Shown: positions 55,356-64,000, numbered from the stretch's first letter. The stretch is 64,000 nucleotides of DNA from DASQZT01 sp035638575 (GCA_035638575.1 DASQZT010000039.1:30862-94861), one strand, 5' to 3'. Notes: generated by a model from the sequence alone, not told the origin. Made by a program: numbers and translations.

Positions 55356-56591
55356 ATGGAAGGGTTTCTCAACCGGTACCGGAACATCACGGTTCTGCTG
55401 CTGGTGATCTTCGCGCAGCTCCTCCTGTTGGCCTTTCAGGTGAAGAGCGACCAGGATGTGCGGTTGATCCGGGTGTGGACCGTGACGGCGGTGACGCCCC
55501 TGGCCCGCCTGCTCGAGAATCTGCGCGGAGGCGGGCTGGGGTTCGCCCGCAACTACATCCTGCTGAAAAACTCCGATGCGGAGAACCGGCGCCTGCGCGA
55601 GGAGAACGGCCGCCTCAAGCTCGACAACATTTTCCTGACAAACGAAATCACCCGCGCGGACCGGGCCAAGGCTCTGGAGGTGTTTGGGGCGCGCACGGCT
55701 TCGAAGATGGTGGCGGCTACGGTCATCGCCATCGGCGCGGGATCCAATTCCAAGGTGGTGTTTGTGGACCGCGGAACGGTTGCGGGCGTCATGCGCGGCA
55801 TGGGCGTGGTGACCCCCGACGGCATCGTGGGGAAGGTGATCGCGGCGTATCCCACGGCTTCCCAGGTCCTGCTGGTCACCGACCCGGATTTCGCCGCCGG
55901 CGTGGTCTCGCAAAAGAACCTGGCGCGCGGAACCTTGAAGGGCGAAGGCCGGCCCATGTGCAAATTGGATTATGTCCCCGTCGAACAGAAAATCGAGGTC
56001 GGCGAGTGGCTCTACACCTCGGGCGACGACCGCCTGTTCCCGCGCGGATTTCCGGTGGGAGTGGTGAAGTCCGTCAAGGCCACGCAACCGTTCCAGGAGA
56101 TTCTGGTGGAGCCCAGCGGCGTGCAACGCGGGGTGGAAGATGTGATGATCCTGGTGCAGGGAGTGCATCAGGAAATCCCGGATGTGCCCGCCACGAGCCA
56201 GCCGGTGTATATCGCGCCTCCGCTGCCGGACACCGGCGGCCAGGGGAATGCCGTGCCGGCCCCCGCGCCGGGGCCCGCGGCTGGGACGGAGGCGGACAAG
56301 TTGCGCGCCATCTACAAAGCGGTGGGGGACGCCCAGGGGCACAATTACGGAGAGGGAGGCGTGGGCTCGAAGCCGCCCGACTTCACCAGGTTGCCGAACC
56401 AGGTGCCGGCGAACCCGGGGCCGGGGGCCAGGGGTCCGCTGCCGGGGGTTCCGGGTCCCAAAGGTGCGACCGGGGCTACCGGAACCGGGCCTGGCCGTGG
56501 ACCCGGTGGGCGCAACCCGGAAACCGCGCGGCCCGAGGCGGGACGCAAGTCCAATCAGGCGGCCGGTGCTCCGGGAGGCCCTCCCCGCTGA
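55356..56591 (+). CDS. mreC: Rod shape-determining protein MreC with long Pro/Gly-rich tail
   Basis: 411 residues from ATG 55356. One N-terminal membrane helix (about 10-30) is followed by a coiled coil (about 65-115, SDAENRRLREENGRLKLDNIFL) and the double beta-barrel MreC core (about 120-275, GSNSKVVFVDRGTVAGVMRGMGVV to VGVVKSVKATQPFQEILVEPS). The final ~120 residues are an extension rich in Pro, Gly, Ala and Thr (including GVPGPKGATGATGTGPGRGPGG), absent from typical MreC and probably disordered in the periplasm. The core scaffolds PBP2-RodA. Stop and mreD start share one base (TGATG). Confidence 0.95.
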   Translation: MEGFLNRYRNITVLLLVIFAQLLLLAFQVKSDQDVRLIRVWTVTAVTPLARLLENLRGGGLGFARNYILLKNSDAENRRLREENGRLKLDNIFLTNEITRADRAKALEVFGARTASKMVAATVIAIGAGSNSKVVFVDRGTVAGVMRGMGVVTPDGIVGKVIAAYPTASQVLLVTDPDFAAGVVSQKNLARGTLKGEGRPMCKLDYVPVEQKIEVGEWLYTSGDDRLFPRGFPVGVVKSVKATQPFQEILVEPSGVQRGVEDVMILVQGVHQEIPDVPATSQPVYIAPPLPDTGGQGNAVPAPAPGPAAGTEADKLRAIYKAVGDAQGHNYGEGGVGSKPPDFTRLPNQVPANPGPGARGPLPGVPGPKGATGATGTGPGRGPGGRNPETARPEAGRKSNQAAGAPGGPPR

Positions 56592-57124
56592 TGAGTTATT
56601 CGAGCCAGCGCATCCTCCTCAGCAGCCAGCGCGAGGGACAGGTTTCCCGATTCCGCGCGTGGGTCATGCTGGCCGTGCCGCTGGCCGCCATTCTGTTCCA
56701 GGTGTACGTTCCGCTGTTCTTCCAGTTCCTCGGTTTTGTGGAACTGCCGCTGCTGGTGGTGGTCTACTTCGCGCTCATGCGCCGCAGCCCGATGAGCGGC
56801 CTCCTGGTGGGCGCGGCGGTGGGGCTGGCGCAAGACTCGCTCTCCAAGAACCCGCTGGGCATGCTCGGAATCGTCAACACCCTGGTGGGATATTTTGCCG
56901 CCTCCGTGGGCCTGCGGCTGGATGTCGACCATCCCCTGATCCGCCTGCTGCTCGCCTTCTTCTTTTATCTGTTTCACCAGTCCATGTACTGGGTGCTGGC
57001 CCACGCGCTCCTGGGCCAGCAATTTGCCATCGAGATTCAAAAAACCATCCTGATCGGCGCGCTGAATGCCGTGGTGGGCATTGCGCTGTTCCACTTCCTG
57101 GATAAGCTGCGGGAGTTGGCGTGA
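56591..57124 (+). CDS. mreD: Rod shape-determining protein MreD
   Basis: 177 residues from ATG 56591 (MSYSSQRILLSSQREGQVS); upstream frame is a shadow of mreC. About five membrane helices with MreD-like spacing are seen, including PLLVVVYFALMRRSPMSGLLVGAAVGLAQDSLSKNPLGMLG, the conserved loop of the family. It partners with MreC in the membrane. The stop overlaps the GTG of the next gene (GTGA). Confidence 0.9.
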   Translation: MSYSSQRILLSSQREGQVSRFRAWVMLAVPLAAILFQVYVPLFFQFLGFVELPLLVVVYFALMRRSPMSGLLVGAAVGLAQDSLSKNPLGMLGIVNTLVGYFAASVGLRLDVDHPLIRLLLAFFFYLFHQSMYWVLAHALLGQQFAIEIQKTILIGALNAVVGIALFHFLDKLRELA

Positions 57125-57987
57125 GCGGAGCTCGCGCGCTTTGGATCTCGTGCCGCCCGCGGCAATGGATCAAGAATGGGCTGGTGTTCGTTCCGCTGAT
57201 CTCCTCGAGCACGTTCGAGTCGCCGAAAGCGGTGCAGCACAGCGCCCTGGCGGCGCTGGCATTCTCGCTCATGGCCGGCGCGGTGTATTTGCTGAACGAT
57301 ATCGCCGACCGCGAGTACGACCGGGCGCACCCCGCCAAGAAACTGCGCCCGATTGCCGCCGGGGCGCTCGGGGTTCCGGCAGCCGTGGGTTTCGGCGCGG
57401 CGCTCGCCCTGGGTGGGCTGGCCCTGGGCGCGGTGCTGGGTTGGAAAGTGCTGCTGATTCTCGCGGCGTACGGCGCGTGCAATCTCGGATACTCGCTGGG
57501 GCTGCGCAAGGAGCCCGTGCTCGACGTGCTGCTGGTCTCCGCCGGCTTCGTGATGCGGCCGGTGGCGGGCGCCTACGCCATCCCCGTTCGCGTTTCGCCG
57601 TGGCTGTTCGTGGTGTCGCTGCTGCTGGCGCTTTCGCTCGCGCTGCTCAAGCGGCGCGCGGAATTGGTGAACCTGGAGGGCCTGGCGCTGAACCATCGCC
57701 CGGCGCTCGGCGGCTACAGCGTGCGGTTTCTCGACCAGCTCATCTCCATCGTCACCGGCGCGGGCATCATCAGCTACGCGCTGTACACCTTTCAATCCGA
57801 GCACAGCGAAGCGCTGGTGGGCACGCTGCCCTTTTTCCTCTACGGCGTGTTCCGCTACCTGTACCTGGTGTACGAGCGCGGCGCCGGCGGCAGCCCGGAA
57901 GACATCTTCCTGCGGGACCGGGCGCTGCAGATCGACGCCATACTCTACCTGGGCGCCGTGGTGGCGATCCTGGCTTCGCGGTATTGA
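57121..57987 (+). CDS. UbiA-family prenyltransferase, decaprenyl-phosphate phosphoribosyltransferase-like
   Basis: 288 residues from GTG 57121 overlapping the mreD stop. Several membrane helices surround the Asp-rich motif NDIADREYDRAHPAKKLRP near residue 60, characteristic of UbiA enzymes. The opening SCRPRQWIKNGLVFVPLI and the HPxKxxRP ending of the motif match the subgroup that attaches phosphoribose to polyprenyl phosphate (Rv3806c-like) rather than quinone enzymes. The product would be a lipid-linked pentose donor for envelope glycans. The next gene encodes a probable GT-C membrane glycosyltransferase, which fits a donor-transferase pair inside the elongasome cluster. Confidence 0.8.
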   Translation: MSGARALWISCRPRQWIKNGLVFVPLISSSTFESPKAVQHSALAALAFSLMAGAVYLLNDIADREYDRAHPAKKLRPIAAGALGVPAAVGFGAALALGGLALGAVLGWKVLLILAAYGACNLGYSLGLRKEPVLDVLLVSAGFVMRPVAGAYAIPVRVSPWLFVVSLLLALSLALLKRRAELVNLEGLALNHRPALGGYSVRFLDQLISIVTGAGIISYALYTFQSEHSEALVGTLPFFLYGVFRYLYLVYERGAGGSPEDIFLRDRALQIDAILYLGAVVAILASRY

Positions 57988-57990
57988 GCC

Positions 57991-59862
57991 ATGACGCCGG
58001 GTGCCATTCTGATCGCGATGCTGCGCTTCGCGGGCTGGGAGGCGGCGCTTTTCGCGGCGAGCATCCGGCTGGCGCGCTTCCTCGAGTGGGAGAACGCGGC
58101 GGAGGAGTGGCTGGCCGTGCTGGCCATCGAGGTGACTCTCGAATCGTCCATAGCGGCGGCGTTCTCCTTTGCGCGGATCAATTCGCAGGCGGCGTATTGG
58201 GTGGCGGCGGCGGTTTGCGGTTTGGCGGTGCTGGGCGTCCGCAGGTTTCCCGCCATCCCGGGCAAGGGCCTGGGCGTGGTTCCGATTCTGGGTGCGCTCG
58301 CCGCGCCTCTGATGCTGCTTTCGTTCCGCCCGGTCGAAGAGATCGATTCCATCAACTACCTGCACTACCTCATCGAGTGGATGGCCAACCGCGCCACCCC
58401 CTACGTGTTCGCCACAAATTACGTGGCATTCTGGGAGCTGTCGTTTCTGCCGGCGTGGACCGTCACGCGCGTCGACCTGTTCTTTCCCCCGCTGGCCTTG
58501 AAGGCCGTGGTGCTGCTCGGCCTGGCGGCGTGGCTGGTGGGCAGGGAACTCGGCATCGGGCGGACGCTGCTGTCCGTCACCGTGTTCGGCAGCCTCCTGA
58601 TGCGCCACTACTGGTACGAATACTCCGGGGTGCCTACCCTGAAGAACGACGTTCTGCACGGCGTGGGATTCGTGCTGCTGACGCTGGTGATGGTTCGCGC
58701 GGTGCGTGGAAAGCTGCGGGCGGCGGATGTCGTCCTGCTGTCTTTCGGCGCGGCTTTCGCCGCCGTGAAGTACACCGGGATCTTCTTTGCGGTCATCGCG
58801 GCCGCGGTGGTCTTGTGGCGCGGGGCGGGACGGCGGCTGGCGGTGGCAATCGGCGTCCCGCTGTTTTTGCTGGCCACCAGCGGTCATTATTATCTGCATA
58901 ATTTCCTTCTCTACGGCAGCCCTTTCTATCCCTTTCAAATCAATCTCGGGTTCATCCATCTGCCGGGCACGGCCGACCTTTCTTACAGCTCGATTCTGTA
59001 TAACTTGCATGACGCTCGCTTGTGGCGGGCCCTGTTCCTGCCGGCGGGTGGGGTATCGCCCGCGGGTCTGCTGTTTCCCGCGATTCTCGCCGGGGCGCTC
59101 GTTGCGGGTGCGTGGAAGTGTTGGCACGCCGGCAGGAACGCCTGCGGCATGGTGGCATTCTGCATTCTCTGCGGATGGTTGCTGTACTTCCGCTCGGTCT
59201 ACAGCGCCTGTGCCGCGCCGGGGGATCTCGGCTTCATTCTGAACAGCCTGAACAGCGTGCGGTACGTGGACGGCGTGCTGGCGGTCAGTGAGCTGTTTCT
59301 GGTGGCTCTGATGGGCCGGTTCGTCTGGCTGGCAGCGGGGCTGGTGGCCGTCAATGCGGTCAGCCGGCTGGCCATCTTATACGGCAAGGAGAGCTACCCG
59401 CCGATGCTGCTGATCGCCGTCGCCGGACTCGCGTTGGTCTTGCTTGTCATTTTCAAGAACCGCTTCTTCACGGTCGCGGCTCTGCTGGTTTTCATCGGCG
59501 GGCCGTTTGTGGTGGAGCTGAACCGGTCGCAATGGACGACTTATTGGAACGATCTGAAGCCGGCGATTCAGGGGGTCCGCGGCAAGGACCTGGCTGAATT
59601 GGCGGTTCCCGATGGCGGATACTTCGCGGGGCACGTTGTGGCGGCGGGCAACCCGGTCGATCCCGCGGTCCGGTCGCTGCTGCCCGAAGAGGTTGTTGCC
59701 GCCCCGCCTCGCTACCTGGCGGTGCTGGTCACCCCGGGATCGGAAGCCGGCGGCGGCTGGCAGGCCCGCTACGGCGCGCAACTTTCCGCCTGGGGATATC
59801 AAACAATTGTCAAATCTTTGTCGGGAGCCCTTTTAGAGAGGCCCGGCATTCCGCTAAAATAA
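57991..59862 (+). CDS. Polytopic membrane protein, probable GT-C type glycosyltransferase
   Basis: 623 residues from ATG, three bases after the UbiA-type gene. Ten or more hydrophobic helices and a C-terminal soluble part (about 510-623). The first large loop contains SFRPVEEIDSINYLHYLIEWMAN, with acidic residues placed as in GT-C/ArnT-like enzymes that use polyprenyl-phosphate sugars. A second loop has NFLLYGSPFYPFQINLGF. No catalytic signature is decisive, so the call is by architecture and context. Possible use of the lipid-linked pentose made by the preceding gene. Confidence 0.65.
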   Translation: MTPGAILIAMLRFAGWEAALFAASIRLARFLEWENAAEEWLAVLAIEVTLESSIAAAFSFARINSQAAYWVAAAVCGLAVLGVRRFPAIPGKGLGVVPILGALAAPLMLLSFRPVEEIDSINYLHYLIEWMANRATPYVFATNYVAFWELSFLPAWTVTRVDLFFPPLALKAVVLLGLAAWLVGRELGIGRTLLSVTVFGSLLMRHYWYEYSGVPTLKNDVLHGVGFVLLTLVMVRAVRGKLRAADVVLLSFGAAFAAVKYTGIFFAVIAAAVVLWRGAGRRLAVAIGVPLFLLATSGHYYLHNFLLYGSPFYPFQINLGFIHLPGTADLSYSSILYNLHDARLWRALFLPAGGVSPAGLLFPAILAGALVAGAWKCWHAGRNACGMVAFCILCGWLLYFRSVYSACAAPGDLGFILNSLNSVRYVDGVLAVSELFLVALMGRFVWLAAGLVAVNAVSRLAILYGKESYPPMLLIAVAGLALVLLVIFKNRFFTVAALLVFIGGPFVVELNRSQWTTYWNDLKPAIQGVRGKDLAELAVPDGGYFAGHVVAAGNPVDPAVRSLLPEEVVAAPPRYLAVLVTPGSEAGGGWQARYGAQLSAWGYQTIVKSLSGALLERPGIPLK

Positions 59863-59885
59863 AGATAGAGCCTCAGCTCCGCATC

Positions 59886-61871
59886 GTGACCCAGCCGCCA
59901 GCCGATCCGAATCTCGAACAGGAACCACAAGTCCTGGACAAGCCGCCGTTGCGCGACGACACGCATTTCGCGGCGGGCAAGATCGCCGTCTTCCAGTACG
60001 TCACGGTTGCCGTCTTCATCTTCCTGATTTCGGGATTCTGGAAGCTGCAGATCCAGAACCCGCAGTTTTACGACGAGCGGGCGCAGGCCAACAGTATCAA
60101 GTCGGTGCCGATGATCGCGCCGCGCGGCCGGATCCTGGACCGCGACGGGCGCGTCATCGTGGACAACCACTCCTCGTTCATGCTGTACCTGGCGCGCGAA
60201 TCGCTCAAGGAGGAGCACCTCAGGCCGATCGCCCAGGGGCTCGATCTGGATTACGACGACTTGGCCGCCCGCGTGCGCCGCGTCCAGTCGGCGCCCAAGT
60301 ACGTGCCCATCGTAATCAAGGAAGAGCTGTCGCCCGGCGACCTGGCTTTCGTCGCTTCGCATCACGACTTCTTTCCGGAGCTGGTGTTGACCCAATCGGA
60401 ACGGCGGCTGTATCCCCAGAACGGCATGCTGGCGCACGTGATCGGTTACACCGGTGAAGTCAGCGAGGCGGAGCTGGACTCGCCCGATTTCGCCAAGTAC
60501 GAACCAGGCGCGGTGGTCGGCAAGTTCGGCATCGAAAAGGAGTACAACGACTGGCTGACCGGCGTGGACGGCCAGCGGCAGGTGGTGGTGGATAACCGCG
60601 GGCAGATCCGGCAGGTCCTGGCCACCAAGCCCTACGTGGCGGGCAAGGATCTGCAGCTCACCATCGACCTGGACTTGCAGGCGGTAGCCGAGTTGGCCAT
60701 GGATGGGGCCGTGCAGGAATTGCACGTGGACCACAAGAACGGCGCCGTGGTGGCGCTCGATCCGCGCACCGGCGAGATCCTGGCCATGGCCAGCCGGCCG
60801 ACGTTCGATCTCAACAAGTTCTCGGCGCACATCAAGCCGAAAGACTGGAAGGAGTTGCTCGACAATCCCGACCACCCGCTGATGAACAAGGCCATCCAGG
60901 CGCAGCAGGCGCCGGGTTCGACGTTCAAGCCGTTTACCGCGCTGGCGGCGCTGGAGTCGGGCACCATCGACAAGAACTTCACCGTGCACTGCACGGGCGG
61001 AGTCAGTCTCTACGGGCGTTACCAGCACTGCTGGGTCAAGACGGGCCACGGCACGCTCTCGCTGCACAACGGCATCGTGCACTCCTGCGACAGCTACTTC
61101 TATACCATCGGCAACAAGGCCGGGATCGACAACCTCGCGTTCTACGGCGACCTGGTGGGCTTCGGGCACCTGACCGGAGTCGACCTGCCGCACGAGGCGG
61201 CGGGCATCATGCCCTCGCCCGAATGGAAGTTGCGCACGCAGCGCACCAAGTGGTGGGCGGGCGAAACTCCCTCGGTGGCCATCGGCCAGGGCGCGCTGAC
61301 GGTCACCCCGCTGCAACTGGCGCGCGCCATCGGCGGCCTGGCGATCGGCGGCACGTGGCATCACCCCCACCTGCTGAAATCGCTGGACAATACCGACAAG
61401 CCGGTCACCTGGGCGCTGAATCAGGACGACGTGAGAGACATCATCGACGGCATGTGGGGCGTGGTGAACGAGGGCGGGGGAACTGGCGGGCGGGCGCGTT
61501 TGCCGAACGTCGAGGTGTGCGGCAAAACGGGGACGGCGCAGCTGGCCTCCTACGATTACATGAAAGCGAGCGGCAAGGAAAAAGAGCTGAAGGAGAACGC
61601 CTGGTTCGAGGGGTTCGCGCCGCGCTCGGCTCCCGAGATCGTGGTGGTGATGTTGTTCGAGCACGGAACGCACGGACAATACGCCGCCCCCATCGTGAGA
61701 GACATCATCAAGGCGTACTTCGATAAGAAGACCCGGCTGGTGACCTTGCAGCAGGAGAAGGACGCCGAGCAGCGCAAGCTGACGGCCATGAGCGGATTGG
61801 GGCTGCCGGGACCGGCCGGGCTGGCGCCCGCGGCTGTGAGCCGGAGAGCCCCCGCCCCGCCCCCTGATTGA
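59886..61871 (+). CDS. mrdA: Peptidoglycan D,D-transpeptidase PBP2
   Basis: 661 residues from GTG 59886. A single N-terminal membrane helix (about 37-55) is followed by the pedestal domain (RGRILDRDGRVIVDNHSSFMLYL, QSERRLYPQNGMLAHVIGYTG). The transpeptidase domain has SxxK at Ser345-Lys348 (PGSTFKPF), SxN-type HSCDSYFY and KTGTAQ. It crosslinks peptidoglycan during elongation and is activated by MreC. An Ala/Pro-rich tail follows (LPGPAGLAPAAVSRRAPAPPP). rodA begins one base after the stop, making the usual PBP2-RodA pair. Confidence 0.95.
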   Translation: MTQPPADPNLEQEPQVLDKPPLRDDTHFAAGKIAVFQYVTVAVFIFLISGFWKLQIQNPQFYDERAQANSIKSVPMIAPRGRILDRDGRVIVDNHSSFMLYLARESLKEEHLRPIAQGLDLDYDDLAARVRRVQSAPKYVPIVIKEELSPGDLAFVASHHDFFPELVLTQSERRLYPQNGMLAHVIGYTGEVSEAELDSPDFAKYEPGAVVGKFGIEKEYNDWLTGVDGQRQVVVDNRGQIRQVLATKPYVAGKDLQLTIDLDLQAVAELAMDGAVQELHVDHKNGAVVALDPRTGEILAMASRPTFDLNKFSAHIKPKDWKELLDNPDHPLMNKAIQAQQAPGSTFKPFTALAALESGTIDKNFTVHCTGGVSLYGRYQHCWVKTGHGTLSLHNGIVHSCDSYFYTIGNKAGIDNLAFYGDLVGFGHLTGVDLPHEAAGIMPSPEWKLRTQRTKWWAGETPSVAIGQGALTVTPLQLARAIGGLAIGGTWHHPHLLKSLDNTDKPVTWALNQDDVRDIIDGMWGVVNEGGGTGGRARLPNVEVCGKTGTAQLASYDYMKASGKEKELKENAWFEGFAPRSAPEIVVVMLFEHGTHGQYAAPIVRDIIKAYFDKKTRLVTLQQEKDAEQRKLTAMSGLGLPGPAGLAPAAVSRRAPAPPPD

Positions 61872-61872
61872 T

Positions 61873-62967
61873 ATGGCACGCTATCTTTCCTTCCGCGACA
61901 TCGATTGGCCGCTCCTGCTCATCACCCTGGCGGTGTGCGCGGTGGGGGTTCTCCAGATTTTCAGCGCCACCATGGATACCAGCTTCCACAGCGCCTGGTG
62001 GAAACAGATCCTGTACGTAGCCGGCGGGCTGGCGCTGATGTGGCTGGCCCTGGCGATCGATTATCACACGCTGCTGCACCATGTTCCGCTGCTGTTTGCC
62101 GGAAGCGTGGTCTCGCTGCTGGTGACCTATGCGTTCGGCGAATCGGCGTTCGGCTCCCGGCGCTGGATTCCGCTGGCCGGCGGGTTCCACTTGCAGGTAT
62201 CGGAATTCGTCAAGCTGGTGATAATATTGTTGGTAGCCCGCTACCTGACGGATTACGTGAAAACGGACGAGTTGGAAATGCGGGAAATGGCGATTCTGTC
62301 GGGCCTGGTGGTGATTCCCACGCTTCTGGTTTTGAAACAGCCGGATCTGGGAACGTCGCTGACGTACATCGCTGTTTTGATCGTGGGTGCGTTTATAGCG
62401 GGACTGCGCTGGAAGTACGTGGCCGTCATTGCTGTTGTGAGCGTGCTGGTGCTTCCGTTGAGCGTGCATTTCTTGAAGGATTACCAGAAGGCGCGTTTGG
62501 TGAGTTTCATGGATCCCGACCGGGATCCGCAGGGCACTGGCTACCAACTGATTCAGTCTCAGATTGCAGTGGGATCAGGCGGGATATGGGGCAAGGGTAT
62601 CACCAAGGGAACCCAGACCCAACTGCGTTTTTTGCCCGTGCCGCACAAGGACTTCATCTTCTCGGCGTTTGCCGAGGAGCATGGGTTCGTCGGAGTGATT
62701 CTGTTGTTGGCGTTGTATTTCGTAATGATCATGCGCATCGTCCAGAATGCGCAGACGGCGCCTGACCGCGTGGGTATGTACATCTGCATGGGGGTGGCAG
62801 GCCTGTTCCTTTTCCACATCCTGGTGAATGTGGGGATGGTGGCGGGCAAGATGCCGGTAACCGGTATCCCGCTTCCCTTCATGAGCGCCGGCGGTTCGAG
62901 TGTCTGGTCGAGTTTCTTGGCCTTGGGGCTGGTGAATAACGTCCGCCTCAGAAGATTTGTAAACTAA
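61873..62967 (+). CDS. rodA: Peptidoglycan glycosyltransferase RodA (SEDS family)
   Basis: 364 residues from ATG 61873. About ten membrane helices. SEDS hallmarks are present: SRRWIPLAGGFHLQVSEFVKLVIIL, KQPDLGTSLTYIAVLI (with the catalytic Asp of the family), DPQGTGYQLIQSQIAVGSGGIWGKG, HKDFIFSAFAEEHGFVG and GIPLPFMSAGGSS. It polymerises lipid II glycan strands together with PBP2 encoded just upstream. Confidence 0.95.
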   Translation: MARYLSFRDIDWPLLLITLAVCAVGVLQIFSATMDTSFHSAWWKQILYVAGGLALMWLALAIDYHTLLHHVPLLFAGSVVSLLVTYAFGESAFGSRRWIPLAGGFHLQVSEFVKLVIILLVARYLTDYVKTDELEMREMAILSGLVVIPTLLVLKQPDLGTSLTYIAVLIVGAFIAGLRWKYVAVIAVVSVLVLPLSVHFLKDYQKARLVSFMDPDRDPQGTGYQLIQSQIAVGSGGIWGKGITKGTQTQLRFLPVPHKDFIFSAFAEEHGFVGVILLLALYFVMIMRIVQNAQTAPDRVGMYICMGVAGLFLFHILVNVGMVAGKMPVTGIPLPFMSAGGSSVWSSFLALGLVNNVRLRRFVN

Positions 62968-63251
62968 CCGGGCGTCTGGCCGCGCGTAACAACCGCGGCG
63001 CGAAGGCGCTCGCAAACAGGATTATCGGGAGCCTGTAGAGATTCCGCGGGACGGTGGCGCGAAGGCGCTCTCCCCGGGCAAGAAGAGCGGTTCCCGGCCG
63101 GATGGTGTTTGACGCACTTGGTTCCGCCTCCGGCCAGCGTGAGTTTGTCGGTAGCGCGTTTCGCTCCCGTGGCAACACGGTTGGCGCCAACGCCACGCAG
63201 GGCGCCCATCTTCCCGCAGTAGAACCTCTCCGTGCTCCTCGGGAGGTGTCG
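62968..63251. other. RNase E/G leader with a duplicated 15-bp hairpin motif
   Basis: The 15-mer GGCGCGAAGGCGCTC occurs at 62997-63011 and 63056-63070; each can fold as GCGC-GAAG-GCGC. The leader ends in a GGGAGG ribosome-binding site about eight bases before the start. RNase E mRNAs in other bacteria have structured leaders used for autoregulation; here that is only a suggestion. Confidence 0.5.
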
Positions 63252-64000
63252 ATGTCCAAGGAGTTGGTAATCTCGTCGAACCGTCACGAGACTCGCGTGG
63301 CGATTGTCGAGGACGACCAGGTAGTCGAAGTCTATCATCAGCGCGAGAACGAATACTCCCTCGCCGGAAGCATCCACAAAGGTAAAGTCACGCGCGTGCT
63401 GCCGGGCATGCAATCGGCATTTGTCGATATCGGCCTGGATCGCGACGCGTTTCTCTACGTGTCGGACTTCTTCGAAGACAACGAAGAGTACGACAAGATC
63501 GTGACCAACGTCGAGGAAAAGGTCCTCAAGCTGGATCGGCCCCAGGCCGCTCCTGTCGTGGTGATGCCTCCCGGTCCGCCCGCCGAATCGGAGGAGCCTG
63601 CCCCGGCGGTGGAGCAGGAGAGCCCGGCGGAAACGGAAGCGCCGGTGGTTGCGCCCCCGGTGATCGCCGCGGCGCCCCCTCCCGAGTACCGGCGCGAGGA
63701 GCGCCGCGACGACCGTCGCGATGATCGCCGCGATGACCGGCGTGGGGGACGCCGGGGACGGCGAAACCGCGGCCAGAAGGGCGGGGGACGCGGCCTGCCC
63801 GAATCGAAGTTCTACTCGCCCGGTCCGCGGCCCGAGCCGGAAGTCGTGGCCCAGGAGAGCAGCGCAACCGCAGTCGAACCCCCCGTCGCCGAACCGCGCG
63901 TGCGCGTGCCGGACGATTTCTTCGTGCTGCCGGGAGAATCGCTGGCCAAGTACACGCATCCCGGGGACGAAGAGGTGGAGGGCGGCGAAACGGAAGCCGC
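63252..64000 (+). CDS. Ribonuclease E/G, N-terminal part (runs off the window)
   Basis: 249 codons visible from ATG 63252 (MSKELVISSNRHETRVAIVEDDQVVE) with GGGAGG upstream; open to the right edge. The start and the S1-domain first half (GSIHKGKVTRVLPGMQSAFVDIGLDRDAFLYVSDF) are those of RNase E/G. The S1 domain is then interrupted by about 150 residues of low complexity: Pro/Glu/Val-rich, then RREERRDDRRDDRRDDRR, then Gly/Arg-rich. It appears to return to ordered sequence near VPDDFFVLPGESL. An Arg-rich insert could bind RNA or partner proteins. The catalytic Asp residues lie beyond the window. Confidence 0.9.
   Translation, partial: MSKELVISSNRHETRVAIVEDDQVVEVYHQRENEYSLAGSIHKGKVTRVLPGMQSAFVDIGLDRDAFLYVSDFFEDNEEYDKIVTNVEEKVLKLDRPQAAPVVVMPPGPPAESEEPAPAVEQESPAETEAPVVAPPVIAAAPPPEYRREERRDDRRDDRRDDRRGGRRGRRNRGQKGGGRGLPESKFYSPGPRPEPEVVAQESSATAVEPPVAEPRVRVPDDFFVLPGESLAKYTHPGDEEVEGGETEA

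Overview
The window is GC-rich, densely packed DNA. Its gene repertoire suggests an Acidobacteriota chromosome of the Solibacter/Bryobacter kind. The pointers are PIG-L deacetylase with a ThuA-like tail, the ABC-permease/M1-peptidase fusion, DUF6600/FecR-type proteins, KLC-type TPR proteins, RNase E/G with an insertion in its S1 domain, and short hairpin repeats scattered between genes. This assignment is inference from families and composition; no rRNA or tRNA gene was seen.

Layout. 1-12.3 kb: the 3' end of an OmpA-type gene, a membrane protein, a tiny exported repeat protein, an ExeA/GspA-like ATPase, infC, an ABC ATPase with its fused permease/M1 peptidase, a TPR protein and a PIG-L deacetylase. 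12.3-21.5 kb: a minus-strand run of CPBP protease, SDR, DsbA-like protein, exported protein, two uncharacterised proteins (one with a PD-(D/E)XK nuclease-like core) and an MFS transporter. 21.6-27.9 kb: lepB, then a dihydroxyacetone phosphorylation operon dhaK-dhaL-dhaM/HPr/EI followed by a UroD-family gene.

27.9-33.5 kb is an accessory island of visibly lower GC. It holds a MazF-type toxin-antitoxin pair, a 1269-residue Mrr-like nuclease/NACHT NTPase (a probable defence protein) and an MntA-type nucleotidyltransferase with a stump of its HEPN toxin. The island is bracketed by the 3' end of the UroD-family gene and a decayed, diverged copy of that same 3' end. 34-39.4 kb: hsp20 under a consensus promoter, then clpB-htpX-rlmI with overlapping stops and starts. 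41-47 kb is a second accessory block: a type I restriction locus with hsdS and hsdR but only the last codons of hsdM, a RelE/ParE-type toxin-antitoxin pair and a decayed mobile-element-associated gene. Then come metH and a divergent regulatory unit.

The most distinctive element is at 50.8-54.2 kb. An FHA-GAF-AAA+-Fis sigma-54 activator is transcribed away from a tandem family of small exported proteins. Paired palindromes (core AACCG-N2-CGGTT, centres 23 bp apart) lie exactly 50 bp upstream of sigma-54-like -24/-12 elements. This arrangement occurs both before the first intact gene and before the decayed third copy. The window ends with a rod-shape/elongasome cluster, mreB-mreC-mreD-ubiA-GT-mrdA-rodA, and the start of an RNase E/G gene.
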